From Chitinophaga pollutisoli (GTDB lineage: Bacteria > Bacteroidota > Bacteroidia > Chitinophagales > Chitinophagaceae), in NCBI RefSeq assembly GCF_038396755.1, contig NZ_CP149822.1, forward strand, positions 1,240,001-1,304,000: a stretch of 64,000 nucleotides of DNA, read 5' to 3'. The notes below the pieces were generated by a model. That model ran no database searches. It saw only the letters and a program-made list of their open reading frames with translations, and had not been told where the DNA came from. Positions 44,801-51,527 of this stretch are shown piece by piece. Numbering within the stretch: position 1 is the first letter of the stretch; each line of letters opens with the position of its first letter. Both the position numbers and the translations under genes were made by a program.

Positions 44801-44996
44801 CTATGGCATGGCGCGCGGCGGTGCGCGGTTTTATTACGCCCGCGACCGCTACCTGACGGTTTTCGACAATGATACCCTGCGCCTGAACGTGTTTGATGTG
44901 GCGTCGGTTTGGCCGGGGATCACGGGACCGGGGTCGCCGGTGAAGCCCATTACGGATAAGAAACGCATCCGCGAGCTGGGTTTGCACTTCAGATAA
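41874..44996 (+). CDS. STAND-type NTPase (nSTAND1-like) with one TM segment and beta-propeller-like C-terminus
   Basis: 1040 residues. N-terminal FLDPYDRNDFNIFFGREDEVETL is the usual lead-in of nSTAND1 ATPases. Walker A is GTSGTGKTS (47-55) and Walker B VYLIFDQFEELL (Asp152, Glu155). A winged-helix-like part follows (GRSSALMTNLLTELEKNKIL, YELAHDTLAGLID). One hydrophobic helix lies at about 492-513 (GWIIGGLLLVVLLVGYI), then about 500 residues of repeated beta strands (DISDDGQYIVYNVNQKEF, TTSRDGKRFMHYTI), which look like WD/PQQ-type blades. A low-complexity insert (about 88-110, rich in Ala and Thr) interrupts the NTPase. Such proteins oligomerise on sensing a trigger; here the adjacent CHAT protease is the likely output. 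Confidence 0.9.
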   Translation: MTSILHSPFKFLDPYDRNDFNIFFGREDEVETLYQHIHKNRLVLVYGTSGTGKTSIVQCGLMNRMYDTDWYPLFVRRGDHLVDSLQEATATAADPKAGNGATATALSGGTQYKQAPQVLRARNMTTDAPAKIYESLKGINLRYLRPVYLIFDQFEELLIMGSDGEKKTIIKIIDHILSDPDLQFCNLLFIMREEFFAGLSPFEKEIPDFCDRRLRIEPMNHKNVEEVIRKSCSKFNILLEKESENAREIIAVLSEKQVVSLPYLQIYLDQLWRTVYMNTPNKVEPPDSIWPILHVNSTVIRKFGSLQDVLDRFMHERIQVIQEELELQFPEIEDNFVANVLDAFVTNEGTKRPIPYARVNNGIWFTGLVPPYLQGRSSALMTNLLTELEKNKILRSDGQTYELAHDTLAGLIDARRTEEQRRTGFTEKQILSRYEGFKNGASELLSVREIASYEPFIKRLNLPAEVLDFFKASVNTRHAELKQEQSQQKRQKIWRLGWIIGGLLLVVLLVGYINNKRLTREFNRNESLVYMGFDLADKDAATALGLFGIFREKVFGEDTSMLNLKLKETMQLQDAQALFARWHYDLPYVKVEPIDIDISDDGQYIVYNVNQKEFRDSVRTYILSTMTGETIRQFDSVQYACFANGGNILVISRSGVLVDTSQPQQMTKSRSKPQYRRWRQAMLYDCDKKQRIPVPFENGQQLYGPDDITLYAANEQESYHVRVLANGNLLVPYLHNGRDHLMLLHPDGRLISRIPSVSTVTTSRDGKRFMHYTITPGNNLALQIFGDDGEMKRQVTDEFTFGDFTEDGAILWGNRFTCYFLDGADTLTYDVPGNADIDYAFGNLSKGRIALNVTLYENTFNYDEHRKRVIVANIANGEQRYCLGAAIGIDFGKGYVITKAEDPAATAFRPGTDTLYRYDLSKPSPPMQYLVPAGIETVQFNRQTGDLLVFTRSNQLFVLDNQLQVKKGLKLTSNDTYGMARGGARFYYARDRYLTVFDNDTLRLNVFDVASVWPGITGPGSPVKPITDKKRIRELGLHFR

Positions 44997-45011
44997 AGAA
45001 GAATCGGCTTG

Positions 45012-45491
45012 TCAACCCTGCTCTTCCTCCAGTTCGAACAACGCCTCGATTTCCACGGGGATGTTATCGGGCAGGGAGCCGAATCCTACGGCGCTGCGGA
45101 CGCCGATCCCGTTCTCCGTTCCCCATACGGCGGCGAAAAGTTCGCTGCAGCCATTGATGATGTAGGGATGCTTTTCGAATTCCGGAACGCAGTTCACCAT
45201 TCCCAGCACTTTGATCACCCGCTTTACCCTGTTGAGGCTGCCGAGATGTGCTTTAATAGTCGACAGCATGGTGAGGCCCACCTGCCGGGCAGCCAGCTTT
45301 CCGGCTTCCATGTCCATGTCTTTCCCGATGCGGCCGATGATGAGGGATTTGTCGTTTTGCACGGGGCCGTGACCGGAAAGGTACAGGTACTTCCCGTCGA
45401 CCAGGCAAGGCTTGTAAACGCCCAGTGGCGCGGGCGCCGGCGGTAATGTCAATCCCGTTTTTTCAAACTGCGCTTCTGCGGTATTATTCAT
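45012..45491 (-). CDS. RidA-family protein (YjgF/YER057c/UK114)
   Basis: 159 residues. The family removes reactive enamine/imine intermediates made by PLP enzymes. Typical features: YLYLSGHGPVQ (the SG motif region), ARQVGLTMLSTIKAHLGSLNRV, and VRSAVGFGSLPDNIPVEIEALFEL, although the usual catalytic Arg motif near the end is replaced by VRSAVGFGSLP, as in the longer RidA subgroups. It converges with the STAND gene (15-bp gap). The start is the ATG at 45491. Confidence 0.9.
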   Translation of the reverse strand: MNNTAEAQFEKTGLTLPPAPAPLGVYKPCLVDGKYLYLSGHGPVQNDKSLIIGRIGKDMDMEAGKLAARQVGLTMLSTIKAHLGSLNRVKRVIKVLGMVNCVPEFEKHPYIINGCSELFAAVWGTENGIGVRSAVGFGSLPDNIPVEIEALFELEEEQG

Positions 45492-45800
45492 AGCGTAAAT
45501 GGTATTTTTCGGGCGCTATTTACAAATTATTTGCAGAACCCCCCGGCAAAATTTGCAAGTTCATGGATCCCGGGAATTGGTACATCCCATCACCACCAAC
45601 CCCAAAAAACTGATTATCAAACACTTTACCGTTAATCCGCATTTAAACCATCCTGTGAAAAATGCGAATTATGCTGCCAATCCCTATTTTTACGGAGCAT
45701 CCACCGGTATTTCTATGCATAAACAGGGAAATTTCGGTAAACATGAATACCGGCCGACAGACCGGAGATCCAGCCATACCGCGCCCAGCACCTCACCATC
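45492..45800. other. Intergenic region between ridA-like and mmcQ-like genes
   Basis: 309 bp without a credible gene. It contains the ridA-like promoter at one end and the region just beyond the mmcQ-like stop at the other. A plus-strand frame across it (45499-45957) has no family features and partly opposes the mmcQ-like gene. Confidence 0.6.
45523..45550 (-). promoter_or_regulatory. Promoter of the RidA-family gene (TTTG-N17-TAATTTG)
   Basis: On the minus strand TTTG (45547-45550) is followed by 17 bp and TAATTTG (45523-45529), a one-base-shorter version of the TAnnTTTG box. The start codon is 32 bp further on. Confidence 0.45.
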
Positions 45801-46151
45801 CTATAGCCCGTTCTGCATCCGGAACTGTTCCTGCAGCTTCGCCGGCGCCGCGTGGTACCAGGCGCTCTGCACGGCGTCCACCAGCTGGCTTTTCTTTACC
45901 TTTTTGAGATCGACGGTGGTCCAGCCCTGGAGCCCCCAGCCGCCCGGCACCGGGTAAAACACACCGGGCGCGAGTTTGCACCAGGCGGCCTGTTCTTCGG
46001 GTGTAAACGGGAAATTAGCCGTGGACGCTTCTTCCAATAATGTTGCAAATATTTTGCGCTTCGTGCGGAAGGCTTGCCGGTCGAAATGCTTCACTTCGGT
46101 GGTTTCCGGCATGGACAGGCAGAGCTCCCGGAATGTGGCGATGGTAATCAT
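45801..46151 (-). CDS. MmcQ/YjbR-family protein
   Basis: 116-residue protein with a DNA-binding-like CyaY fold. Characteristic pieces: FRELCLSMPETTEVKHFDRQAFRTKRKIFATL and WTTVDLKKVKKSQLVDAVQSAWYHAAPAKLQEQ. The start ATG at 46151 (MITIATFREL) lies 4 bp after a perfect -7 box; the longer frame to 46238 would begin upstream of it. Function is not established for the family; it is monocistronic here. Confidence 0.88.
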   Translation of the reverse strand: MITIATFRELCLSMPETTEVKHFDRQAFRTKRKIFATLLEEASTANFPFTPEEQAAWCKLAPGVFYPVPGGWGLQGWTTVDLKKVKKSQLVDAVQSAWYHAAPAKLQEQFRMQNGL

Positions 46152-46155
46152 ACCC

Positions 46156-46163
46156 CAAAAGTA
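46156..46163 (-). promoter_or_regulatory. -7 box TACTTTTG for the MmcQ-like gene
   Basis: A perfect TAnnTTTG match on the minus strand (CAAAAGTA on plus), 4 bp before the start codon, implying a leaderless mRNA. Confidence 0.6.
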
Positions 46164-46263
46164 ACATCCCGCCACGCATGCGGATTGTAAAAACGCGACA
46201 TTTCCGGAAAACCTGCGCATCAAAATAACATCATCCAAAATTCATCTCCCCCTGAACATTCGG

Positions 46264-46373
46264 CCATCCTTCGTTCATCCTTCGTCCATCCTTCGTCCAA
46301 ACACCCTCAAACCCGTACCACGAGCGAACACGTTCGAAGGATGAGCGAAGGATGTCAGTAGGATGTCAGCAGG
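46264..46373. repeat. Two opposed 11-bp tandem arrays
   Basis: Left array: three 11-bp units of the form CCATCCTTCGT (46264-46296). Right array: three units of the complementary form, CGAAGGATGAG, CGAAGGATGTC, AGTAGGATGTC (46335-46367), plus a partial AGCAGG. The 38 bp between contain no gene. The arms can pair into a long imperfect hairpin, or each array can offer several protein sites on one face of the helix. Confidence 0.75.
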
Positions 46374-46486
46374 TTTTGGGCACTTTATGTTGCATTTTCA
46401 TCATACGTTCATGAAAATCCCGGTTTTAAGCAATACTATTTTAACCTCTAATCGGAAATTCCCGGCTATGCGCTACATTCGCTGTC

Positions 46487-47482
46487 ATGGACTGGAACTC
46501 ACCCCGCTTCAGGAACGGCGTTTTTCACAACGAGCTGCCTACCGCCCTCATGTCGGGCGACACATCGATGTTCAGGACTTTCCTGAAATTCATGCGCAAG
46601 CCCAAACATGTGAACCCGCCGGCGCCTTTGCCGTCGGTCCGCAGTGACCTGAAGGCGCTTAACGGGCCGGAGACATCCGTCACCTGGTTCGGGCATTCGT
46701 CCTACCTCATCCGGATGAACGGGGGGAATATCCTTGTGGACCCGGTATTCAGCAGCCACGCCTCCCCGGTGCCCCTGTTCGCCAAAGCCTTCCCGGGCGC
46801 CAATGCCTACAGCGCGGCGGACATGCCCGATATCGACGTGCTCATCATCACCCACAACCATTACGACCATCTCGACAGCCGGACAATTTCCAGCCTGCGC
46901 AGCCGTATTAAAAACGTTTACACGGGGCTCGGCGTGAAGCCCGACCTGGTGCGTTGCGGCATCCCGGCGGAAATCATCACGGAAATGGATTGGGGACAAA
47001 GTGCGGACCTGCCCGTAGGGCTTGCGCTTACCGCCGCGCCCGCCCGGCACTTCTCAGGGCGTGGGGTGAAGAGAAACCAATCACTTTGGTCTTCCTATAT
47101 ACTGGCTGCCGAGACAGAAAAAATCTACATCGGCGGGGATTCCGGCTACGGCCCGCATTTCAAGGCCATCGGCGAAGCGTTTGGGCCATTCGACCTGGCG
47201 ATCCTGGAAACGGGCCAATACAACCCGCAGTGGGCGGCCATCCACATGATGCCGGAAGAAGCGGTGCGCGCCGCGGAGGACCTCCGGGCCAGGGCGCTCC
47301 TGCCCGTCCACTGGGCCAAATTCGCCCTCGCCTTCCATCCCTGGGACGAGCCCGCCCAACGCACCGCCGCTGAAGCCGCGAAAGCCGGCATGCCACTGGC
47401 TACACCCAGGATCGGGGAAACCTTCTTCCTCCATCAGCCCCTTCCCGCAAAACATTGGTGGAAAGACGTGAAACAACCGTAG
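46487..47482 (+). CDS. Metallo-beta-lactamase-fold hydrolase, NAPE-PLD/UlaG-like
   Basis: 331 residues. Metal ligands are evident in LIITHNHYDHLD (HxHxDH), a following His in PARHFSGRG, an Asp in IYIGGDSGYGPHF and a His in LLPVHWAKF. The N-terminal VTWFGHSSYLIRMNGGNILVDPVFS is the typical start of the fold. The order and the LWSSYIL and GPFDLAILETGQYNPQWAAIHMMPEEA segments fit the group related to N-acyl-phosphatidylethanolamine phospholipase D and UlaG; the substrate is unknown. No signal peptide. The start ATG at 46487 fits the sequence MDWNSPRFRNGVF. Confidence 0.9.
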   Translation: MDWNSPRFRNGVFHNELPTALMSGDTSMFRTFLKFMRKPKHVNPPAPLPSVRSDLKALNGPETSVTWFGHSSYLIRMNGGNILVDPVFSSHASPVPLFAKAFPGANAYSAADMPDIDVLIITHNHYDHLDSRTISSLRSRIKNVYTGLGVKPDLVRCGIPAEIITEMDWGQSADLPVGLALTAAPARHFSGRGVKRNQSLWSSYILAAETEKIYIGGDSGYGPHFKAIGEAFGPFDLAILETGQYNPQWAAIHMMPEEAVRAAEDLRARALLPVHWAKFALAFHPWDEPAQRTAAEAAKAGMPLATPRIGETFFLHQPLPAKHWWKDVKQP

Positions 47483-47709
47483 GCCGTACATCCCGCAAAG
47501 AACTCCGACATATTTCTGACCGCTACGTGCTCGACCTGGCCCGCGACGGCTACTGGGCCACGGTGCATGTCGTGAACGGCGGCAAGCCGGCCTTCATCCG
47601 CAATTACATCCGCAGCAAGCGCCCCGTGGGCGCTGTGATGGCAGGCGCCATCCCGGTGGCCTGGTTCGAGATGAGCGAAGATTTCAATGGCGCGGCCGCC
47701 CGTGGATAG
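47458..47709 (+). CDS. Small hypothetical protein overlapping the hydrolase gene
   Basis: About 83 residues in a different frame that starts inside the end of the preceding gene (GTG at 47458 or TTG at 47455; no ATG is available). Third codon positions are strongly G/C, as in real genes here. The sequence includes LDLARDGYWATVHVV and RNYIRSKRPVGAVMAGAIPVAWFEM. No family is recognised. Its stop lies inside a hairpin. It might be a translationally coupled partner of the hydrolase, or the start could be lost to an unseen frameshift. Confidence 0.5.
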   Translation: MERRETTVGRTSRKELRHISDRYVLDLARDGYWATVHVVNGGKPAFIRNYIRSKRPVGAVMAGAIPVAWFEMSEDFNGAAARG

Positions 47710-47725
47710 CATCCATGGGCGGCCG
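47693..47725 (+). terminator. Terminator-like hairpin over the stop of the small ORF
   Basis: A 15-bp stem with one G-T pair (CGGCCGCCCGTGGAT at 47693-47707, loop AGC, complement 47711-47725). Only weak T-rich sequence follows, so termination is probable but not certain. Confidence 0.55.
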
Positions 47726-47779
47726 TTCCGGCTTTCAAGAACCAAAAGGCACGCGGATTGTTTTAGCTAGGACAAAACG

Positions 47780-48733
47780 ATGCGTATGCTTACAAAATGG
47801 CCTGTATTGGATTATGATTCCTGGAAAGACACGCTGGCGACCGTCCACCGCTGGACGCAGGTGATCGGCAAGATCCGTTTGCGGAAGATGCCCTGGCTCA
47901 ACCATTCGTGGCATGTAACGCTGATGGTGAGCCCCACGGGATTGTCGACCGGCAGCATACCTTTTGACCGGGGGCTTTTCCAAATCGACTTCGATTTCGT
48001 GCGCCACCGGTTGCGGATCGCGACGAGCGAGGGGCGGCAGGAGTCGCTCGAGTTGCGACCGATGGCGGTAGCGGATTTTTATCATGCGGTGTTTGAAAAG
48101 CTAAAGCAGCTGGAAGTAGACGTAGCGATTTTCACCATGCCGAGCGAGCTGGAAAACGCAGTGCCGTTTGAGGAAGATTACGATCACCGGTCGTACGATG
48201 CCAATAAGATGGAAGATTGCTGGCGGGCGATGGTGAACATCCATATCGTGTTCACCCGTTTCCGGGCGGGGTTTACGGGTAAGGTGAGCCCTGTTCATTT
48301 TTTCTGGGGGGCGTTCGACCTGGCGGTGACGCGTTTTTCGGGCCGCGACGCGCCGTTGCATACGGGCACGGCGCCGAACCTTCCGGCGCGGGTGATGCAG
48401 GAGGCGTATTCGAAGGAAGTGAGTTCCTGCGGTTTCTGGCCCGGCAGTGCATATTTTCCGCAGGCGGCGTTTTACAGTTATGCGTATCCCGGGCCTGAGG
48501 GTTTCGCGGATTATCCGGTGCAGCCGGAAGGCGCTTATTGGAGCAAAGAGCTGGGAGAATTCCTGCTGCCGTATGAAGTGGTGCAGCAATCTTCCAACCC
48601 GGAAAAAACACTGCTGGCATTCCTGCAATCCACTTACGAAGCTGCCGCCAACACGGCGAACTGGGACCGCGCATCGCTCGAATGCGACCTCACGGATTTC
48701 GAGAATGATTACGGATGTTTCCGTGCAGGATAA
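47780..48733 (+). CDS. DUF5996-family protein
   Basis: 317 residues. The family pattern is clear: WPVLDYDSWKDTLATVHRWTQVIGKIRL, MPWLNHSWHVTLMVSPTGLSTG, NIHIVFTRFRAGFTGKVSPVHFFWGAFDLAVTRFSGR and REAYSKEVSSCGFWPGS-like SKEVSSCGFWPGSAYFPQAA. No function is established. The start ATG at 47780 has a second ATG two codons on. It is followed directly by the promoter and gene of a leucine tRNA. Confidence 0.88.
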   Translation: MRMLTKWPVLDYDSWKDTLATVHRWTQVIGKIRLRKMPWLNHSWHVTLMVSPTGLSTGSIPFDRGLFQIDFDFVRHRLRIATSEGRQESLELRPMAVADFYHAVFEKLKQLEVDVAIFTMPSELENAVPFEEDYDHRSYDANKMEDCWRAMVNIHIVFTRFRAGFTGKVSPVHFFWGAFDLAVTRFSGRDAPLHTGTAPNLPARVMQEAYSKEVSSCGFWPGSAYFPQAAFYSYAYPGPEGFADYPVQPEGAYWSKELGEFLLPYEVVQQSSNPEKTLLAFLQSTYEAAANTANWDRASLECDLTDFENDYGCFRAG

Positions 48734-48748
48734 TTTTTTTGACGAAGA

Positions 48749-48779
48749 TTTGGAAAGTTCCGGGAATGATTTACCTTTG
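48749..48779 (+). promoter_or_regulatory. Promoter of tRNA-Leu (TTTG-N19-TACCTTTG)
   Basis: TTTG at 48749-48752, 19-bp spacer, TACCTTTG at 48772-48779. Both elements match the Bacteroidota consensus exactly. The mature tRNA starts 26 bp downstream. This is the best promoter in the window. Confidence 0.75.
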
Positions 48780-48804
48780 CCATCCCGAACACAAAACCAG
48801 GGAT

Positions 48805-48891
48805 GCCCAGATGGCGAAATTGGTAGACGCACTGTGTTCAGGTCGCAGCGCCGGCAACGGTGTGCTGGTTCGAATCCAGTTCTGGGCACCA
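48805..48891 (+). tRNA. tRNA-Leu (CAG)
   Basis: Acceptor stem GCCCAGA (48805-48811) pairs with TCTGGGC (48881-48887); discriminator A and an encoded CCA end follow. The anticodon stem CTGTG/CGCAG encloses the loop TTCAGGT, whose anticodon CAG reads CTG codons. The long variable arm is the class II hallmark of leucine tRNA, and the T arm CTGG-TTCGAAT-CCAG is intact. Confidence 0.96.
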
Positions 48892-48896
48892 ACATT

Positions 48897-48932
48897 GGCC
48901 GAATAGTTTAAACGCTGTTCGGCCTTTTTTTT
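48897..48932 (+). terminator. Terminator of tRNA-Leu
   Basis: The stem GGCCGAA (48897-48903) pairs with TTCGGCC (48918-48924) and is followed by eight T. It lies 5 bp after the tRNA. Beyond it, up to 49167, only A/T-rich leader sequence of maeB is seen. Confidence 0.85.
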
Positions 48933-49167
48933 ATGTATCGCGATGACTGTTATCATCCTGCCAGAGAACCATCGTTCTGCATAATTACTCCACAGACTCT
49001 ATCATTACAACATGCTTACCTTTGATTGGCAACTCCCCCACCGGTCGCATCATTCATCCCACAAAATTGTACATTTAACCTGACAAACCAATCAACACGA
49101 TCCTATTCCAAAACTCAACGATTACTTATCCGACATTATTTAACCAACCACATTATTTACCATTATT

Positions 49168-51438
49168 ATGAGCAGATTTAACAAGAAGCAGGATGCGCTT
49201 GATTACCACTCCCAGGGCCGCCCGGGGAAAGTACAAGTGATCCCGACCAAACCTACAAACTCCCAACGCGACCTTTCCCTCGCCTACTCGCCCGGCGTAG
49301 CGGAGCCTTGCCTCATGATCGCAGATAACAAAGAAGATGTTTACAAATACACCGCCAAAGGCAACCTGGTAGCCGTCATCAGCAACGGAACCGCCGTGCT
49401 GGGCCTGGGCGACATCGGCCCGGAAGCGGGAAAACCTGTTATGGAAGGGAAAGGCCTGTTGTTTAAAATCTATGCGGACATCGACGTGTTCGACCTGGAA
49501 CTGGATACGAAGAACGTCGATGAGTTCGTCAGGATCGTTAAAGCGCTGGAACCTACATTCGGCGGCATCAACCTGGAAGACATCAAAGCGCCGGAATGCT
49601 TCGAGATCGAACGCCGCCTGAAAGCTGAGATGAACATCCCCGTGATGCACGACGATCAGCATGGCACCGCCATCATTTCCGCTTCCGCCCTGCTGAACGC
49701 CTGCGAATTGCAACAGAAAAAGCTGGAAGACATCAAGATCGTCGTAAACGGCGCCGGCGCGGCCGCCATCTCCTGCACGCGGCTTTATGTTTCCCTCGGC
49801 GCGAAAAAAGAAAACATCGTGATGTGCGACCGCACGGGCGTCATCCGGGACGACCGGGAGAAGCTGGATGCCATCAAGGCCGAGTTCGCCACTCCCCGGA
49901 AAATCAGCACCCTGGCGGAAGCTATCGAAGGCGCGGATGTATTCATCGGGCTTTCCTCCGGCAAATGCGTGACGCCCGAAATGTTGCTTTCCATGGCAGC
50001 CAATCCCATCGTTTTCGCCATGTCGAACCCGGACCCGGAAATCGCGTACGACGTAGCCATCGCCACCAGGAAGGATATCATCATGGCCACCGGCCGGTCC
50101 GACTATCCCAACCAGGTGAACAATGTGCTGGGTTTCCCGTACATCTTCCGCGGCGCCCTCGACGTTCGCGCCACCAGCATCAACGAGGAAATGAAAATCG
50201 CGGCGGTAAAAGCGATCGCCGATCTGGCCAAAAAGCCCGTGCCGGAAGCGGTGAACATGGCGTACAACCAAAAGAACATCCGGTTCGGGAAAGATTACAT
50301 CATCCCCAAGCCCATGGACAGCCGCCTGATGACCAACGTTTCCATGGCCGTGGCGAAAGCCGCGATGGATTCCGGCGTTGCAAGGAAATCTATTACCGAC
50401 TGGCCCGCTTATGAGGAAGAACTGAAGCGGAGGATCGGCGGAGACGATACCATTTTCAGAGCGCTCATCAACAAAGCCAAACAAGATCCCAAGCGGGTCG
50501 TATTTGCGGAAGCGGATAACTACAAAATCCTGAAAGCCGCCCAGATCGTCCGCGACGAACATATCGCCATCCCGGTATTGCTGGGCAACAAAGCCGCCAT
50601 TGAGAAAATTATCGCGGAACACGAGCTGGATCTCGCGGATGTGGAGATTATCGACAATTTCACCGAAACCGCCCGGCTGAATAAATACGCCGAAGCATTG
50701 TACGAAAAACGGCAAAGACGGGGAATCACCCTGCCCGAAGCCACCAAACTGATGCGCGACCGGAACTACTTCGGTACCTCCATGGTGGAATTCGGTGAAG
50801 CCGACGCCATGATCTCCGGCCTTACAAAAAACTATGCCACTACCATCAGGCCCGCACTGCACGTTATCGGAACGGAAGCAGACGTTCCCCGCGTAGCCGG
50901 CATGTATATGATGATGACACGCAAAGGCCCCGTCTTCCTGGGCGACACAACAGTAAATGTAAACCCCTCCGCCGAAGACCTGGTAGACCTGACTTTATTG
51001 CTGGAACGTGCGGTAAGGAGGTTTAACATCCAGCCCAGGATCGCCCTTCTTTCCTATTCCAATTACGGTTCCAACAACGGCGCCGTGCCGGAAAAGGTTA
51101 GAAAAGCGGTAAAGATCCTGCACGACCGGCATCCGGAACTCATTATCGACGGGGAAATGCAGGCCAACTTCGCGACTAACAACACCTTGCTGCGGGATAA
51201 CTTCCCCTTCAGCAAACTGGCCGACGCCCCGGCGAACACGCTCGTTTTCCCCAACCTCGAATCGGGCAACATCGCCTACAAACTCCTGCAGGAGCTCGGG
51301 GAGGCCGAAGCCATCGGCCCCATCCTCCTGGGATTGAAGAAACCCGTGCATATCGTGCAGATGGGCAGTTCGGTACGGGAAATCGTGAATATGATCACCA
51401 TCGCCGTGGTGGACGCGCAGGAAAAGCAAAAGCGCTGA
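49168..51438 (+). CDS. maeB: NADP-dependent malic enzyme (malic enzyme-phosphotransacetylase fusion)
   Basis: 756 residues in the classic two-part form. Residues 1-430 are malic enzyme: [13 protein letters not shown], the [18 protein letters not shown] [17 protein letters not shown] motif, [16 protein letters not shown] (nucleotide fold) and [11 protein letters not shown]. Residues about 430-756 resemble phosphate acetyltransferase ([22 protein letters not shown]-type [26 protein letters not shown]) and usually act as a regulatory domain that senses acetyl-CoA. The enzyme turns malate into pyruvate and CO2 with NADPH. It converges on ppsA, which makes PEP from pyruvate, so the two control one metabolic node. 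Confidence 0.96.
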   Translation: MSRFNKKQDALDYHSQGRPGKVQVIPTKPTNSQRDLSLAYSPGVAEPCLMIADNKEDVYKYTAKGNLVAVISNGTAVLGLGDIGPEAGKPVMEGKGLLFKIYADIDVFDLELDTKNVDEFVRIVKALEPTFGGINLEDIKAPECFEIERRLKAEMNIPVMHDDQHGTAIISASALLNACELQQKKLEDIKIVVNGAGAAAISCTRLYVSLGAKKENIVMCDRTGVIRDDREKLDAIKAEFATPRKISTLAEAIEGADVFIGLSSGKCVTPEMLLSMAANPIVFAMSNPDPEIAYDVAIATRKDIIMATGRSDYPNQVNNVLGFPYIFRGALDVRATSINEEMKIAAVKAIADLAKKPVPEAVNMAYNQKNIRFGKDYIIPKPMDSRLMTNVSMAVAKAAMDSGVARKSITDWPAYEEELKRRIGGDDTIFRALINKAKQDPKRVVFAEADNYKILKAAQIVRDEHIAIPVLLGNKAAIEKIIAEHELDLADVEIIDNFTETARLNKYAEALYEKRQRRGITLPEATKLMRDRNYFGTSMVEFGEADAMISGLTKNYATTIRPALHVIGTEADVPRVAGMYMMMTRKGPVFLGDTTVNVNPSAEDLVDLTLLLERAVRRFNIQPRIALLSYSNYGSNNGAVPEKVRKAVKILHDRHPELIIDGEMQANFATNNTLLRDNFPFSKLADAPANTLVFPNLESGNIAYKLLQELGEAEAIGPILLGLKKPVHIVQMGSSVREIVNMITIAVVDAQEKQKR

Positions 51439-51468
51439 GCGCTGCTCTGTATCATTACCAAAATACAA

Positions 51469-51500
51469 GAGGCCGCCCTGCATCGGGCGACCTCTTTTTT
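51469..51500. terminator. Terminator between maeB and ppsA
   Basis: A 10-bp stem with one mismatch (GAGGCCGCCC at 51469-51478 with GGGCGACCTC at 51485-51494), then six T. It suits maeB best; an A-run on the other side gives partial use by ppsA. Confidence 0.75.
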
Positions 51501-51527
51501 ATTGCAAACAAACAGACATCGGCAGAT

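Noticed and set aside
45499..45957. A 152-residue plus-strand frame between the RidA and MmcQ-like genes
   Set aside because: Low-complexity composition, no family features, partly antisense to the MmcQ-like gene.
46264..46373. CRISPR array
   Set aside because: The units are 11 bp and directly adjacent, with no spacers and no cas genes in the window.
48805..48891. tRNA-Leu as an integration site of a mobile island
   Set aside because: No integrase and no repeated 3' tRNA end were seen on either side; the neighbours are DUF5996 and maeB.
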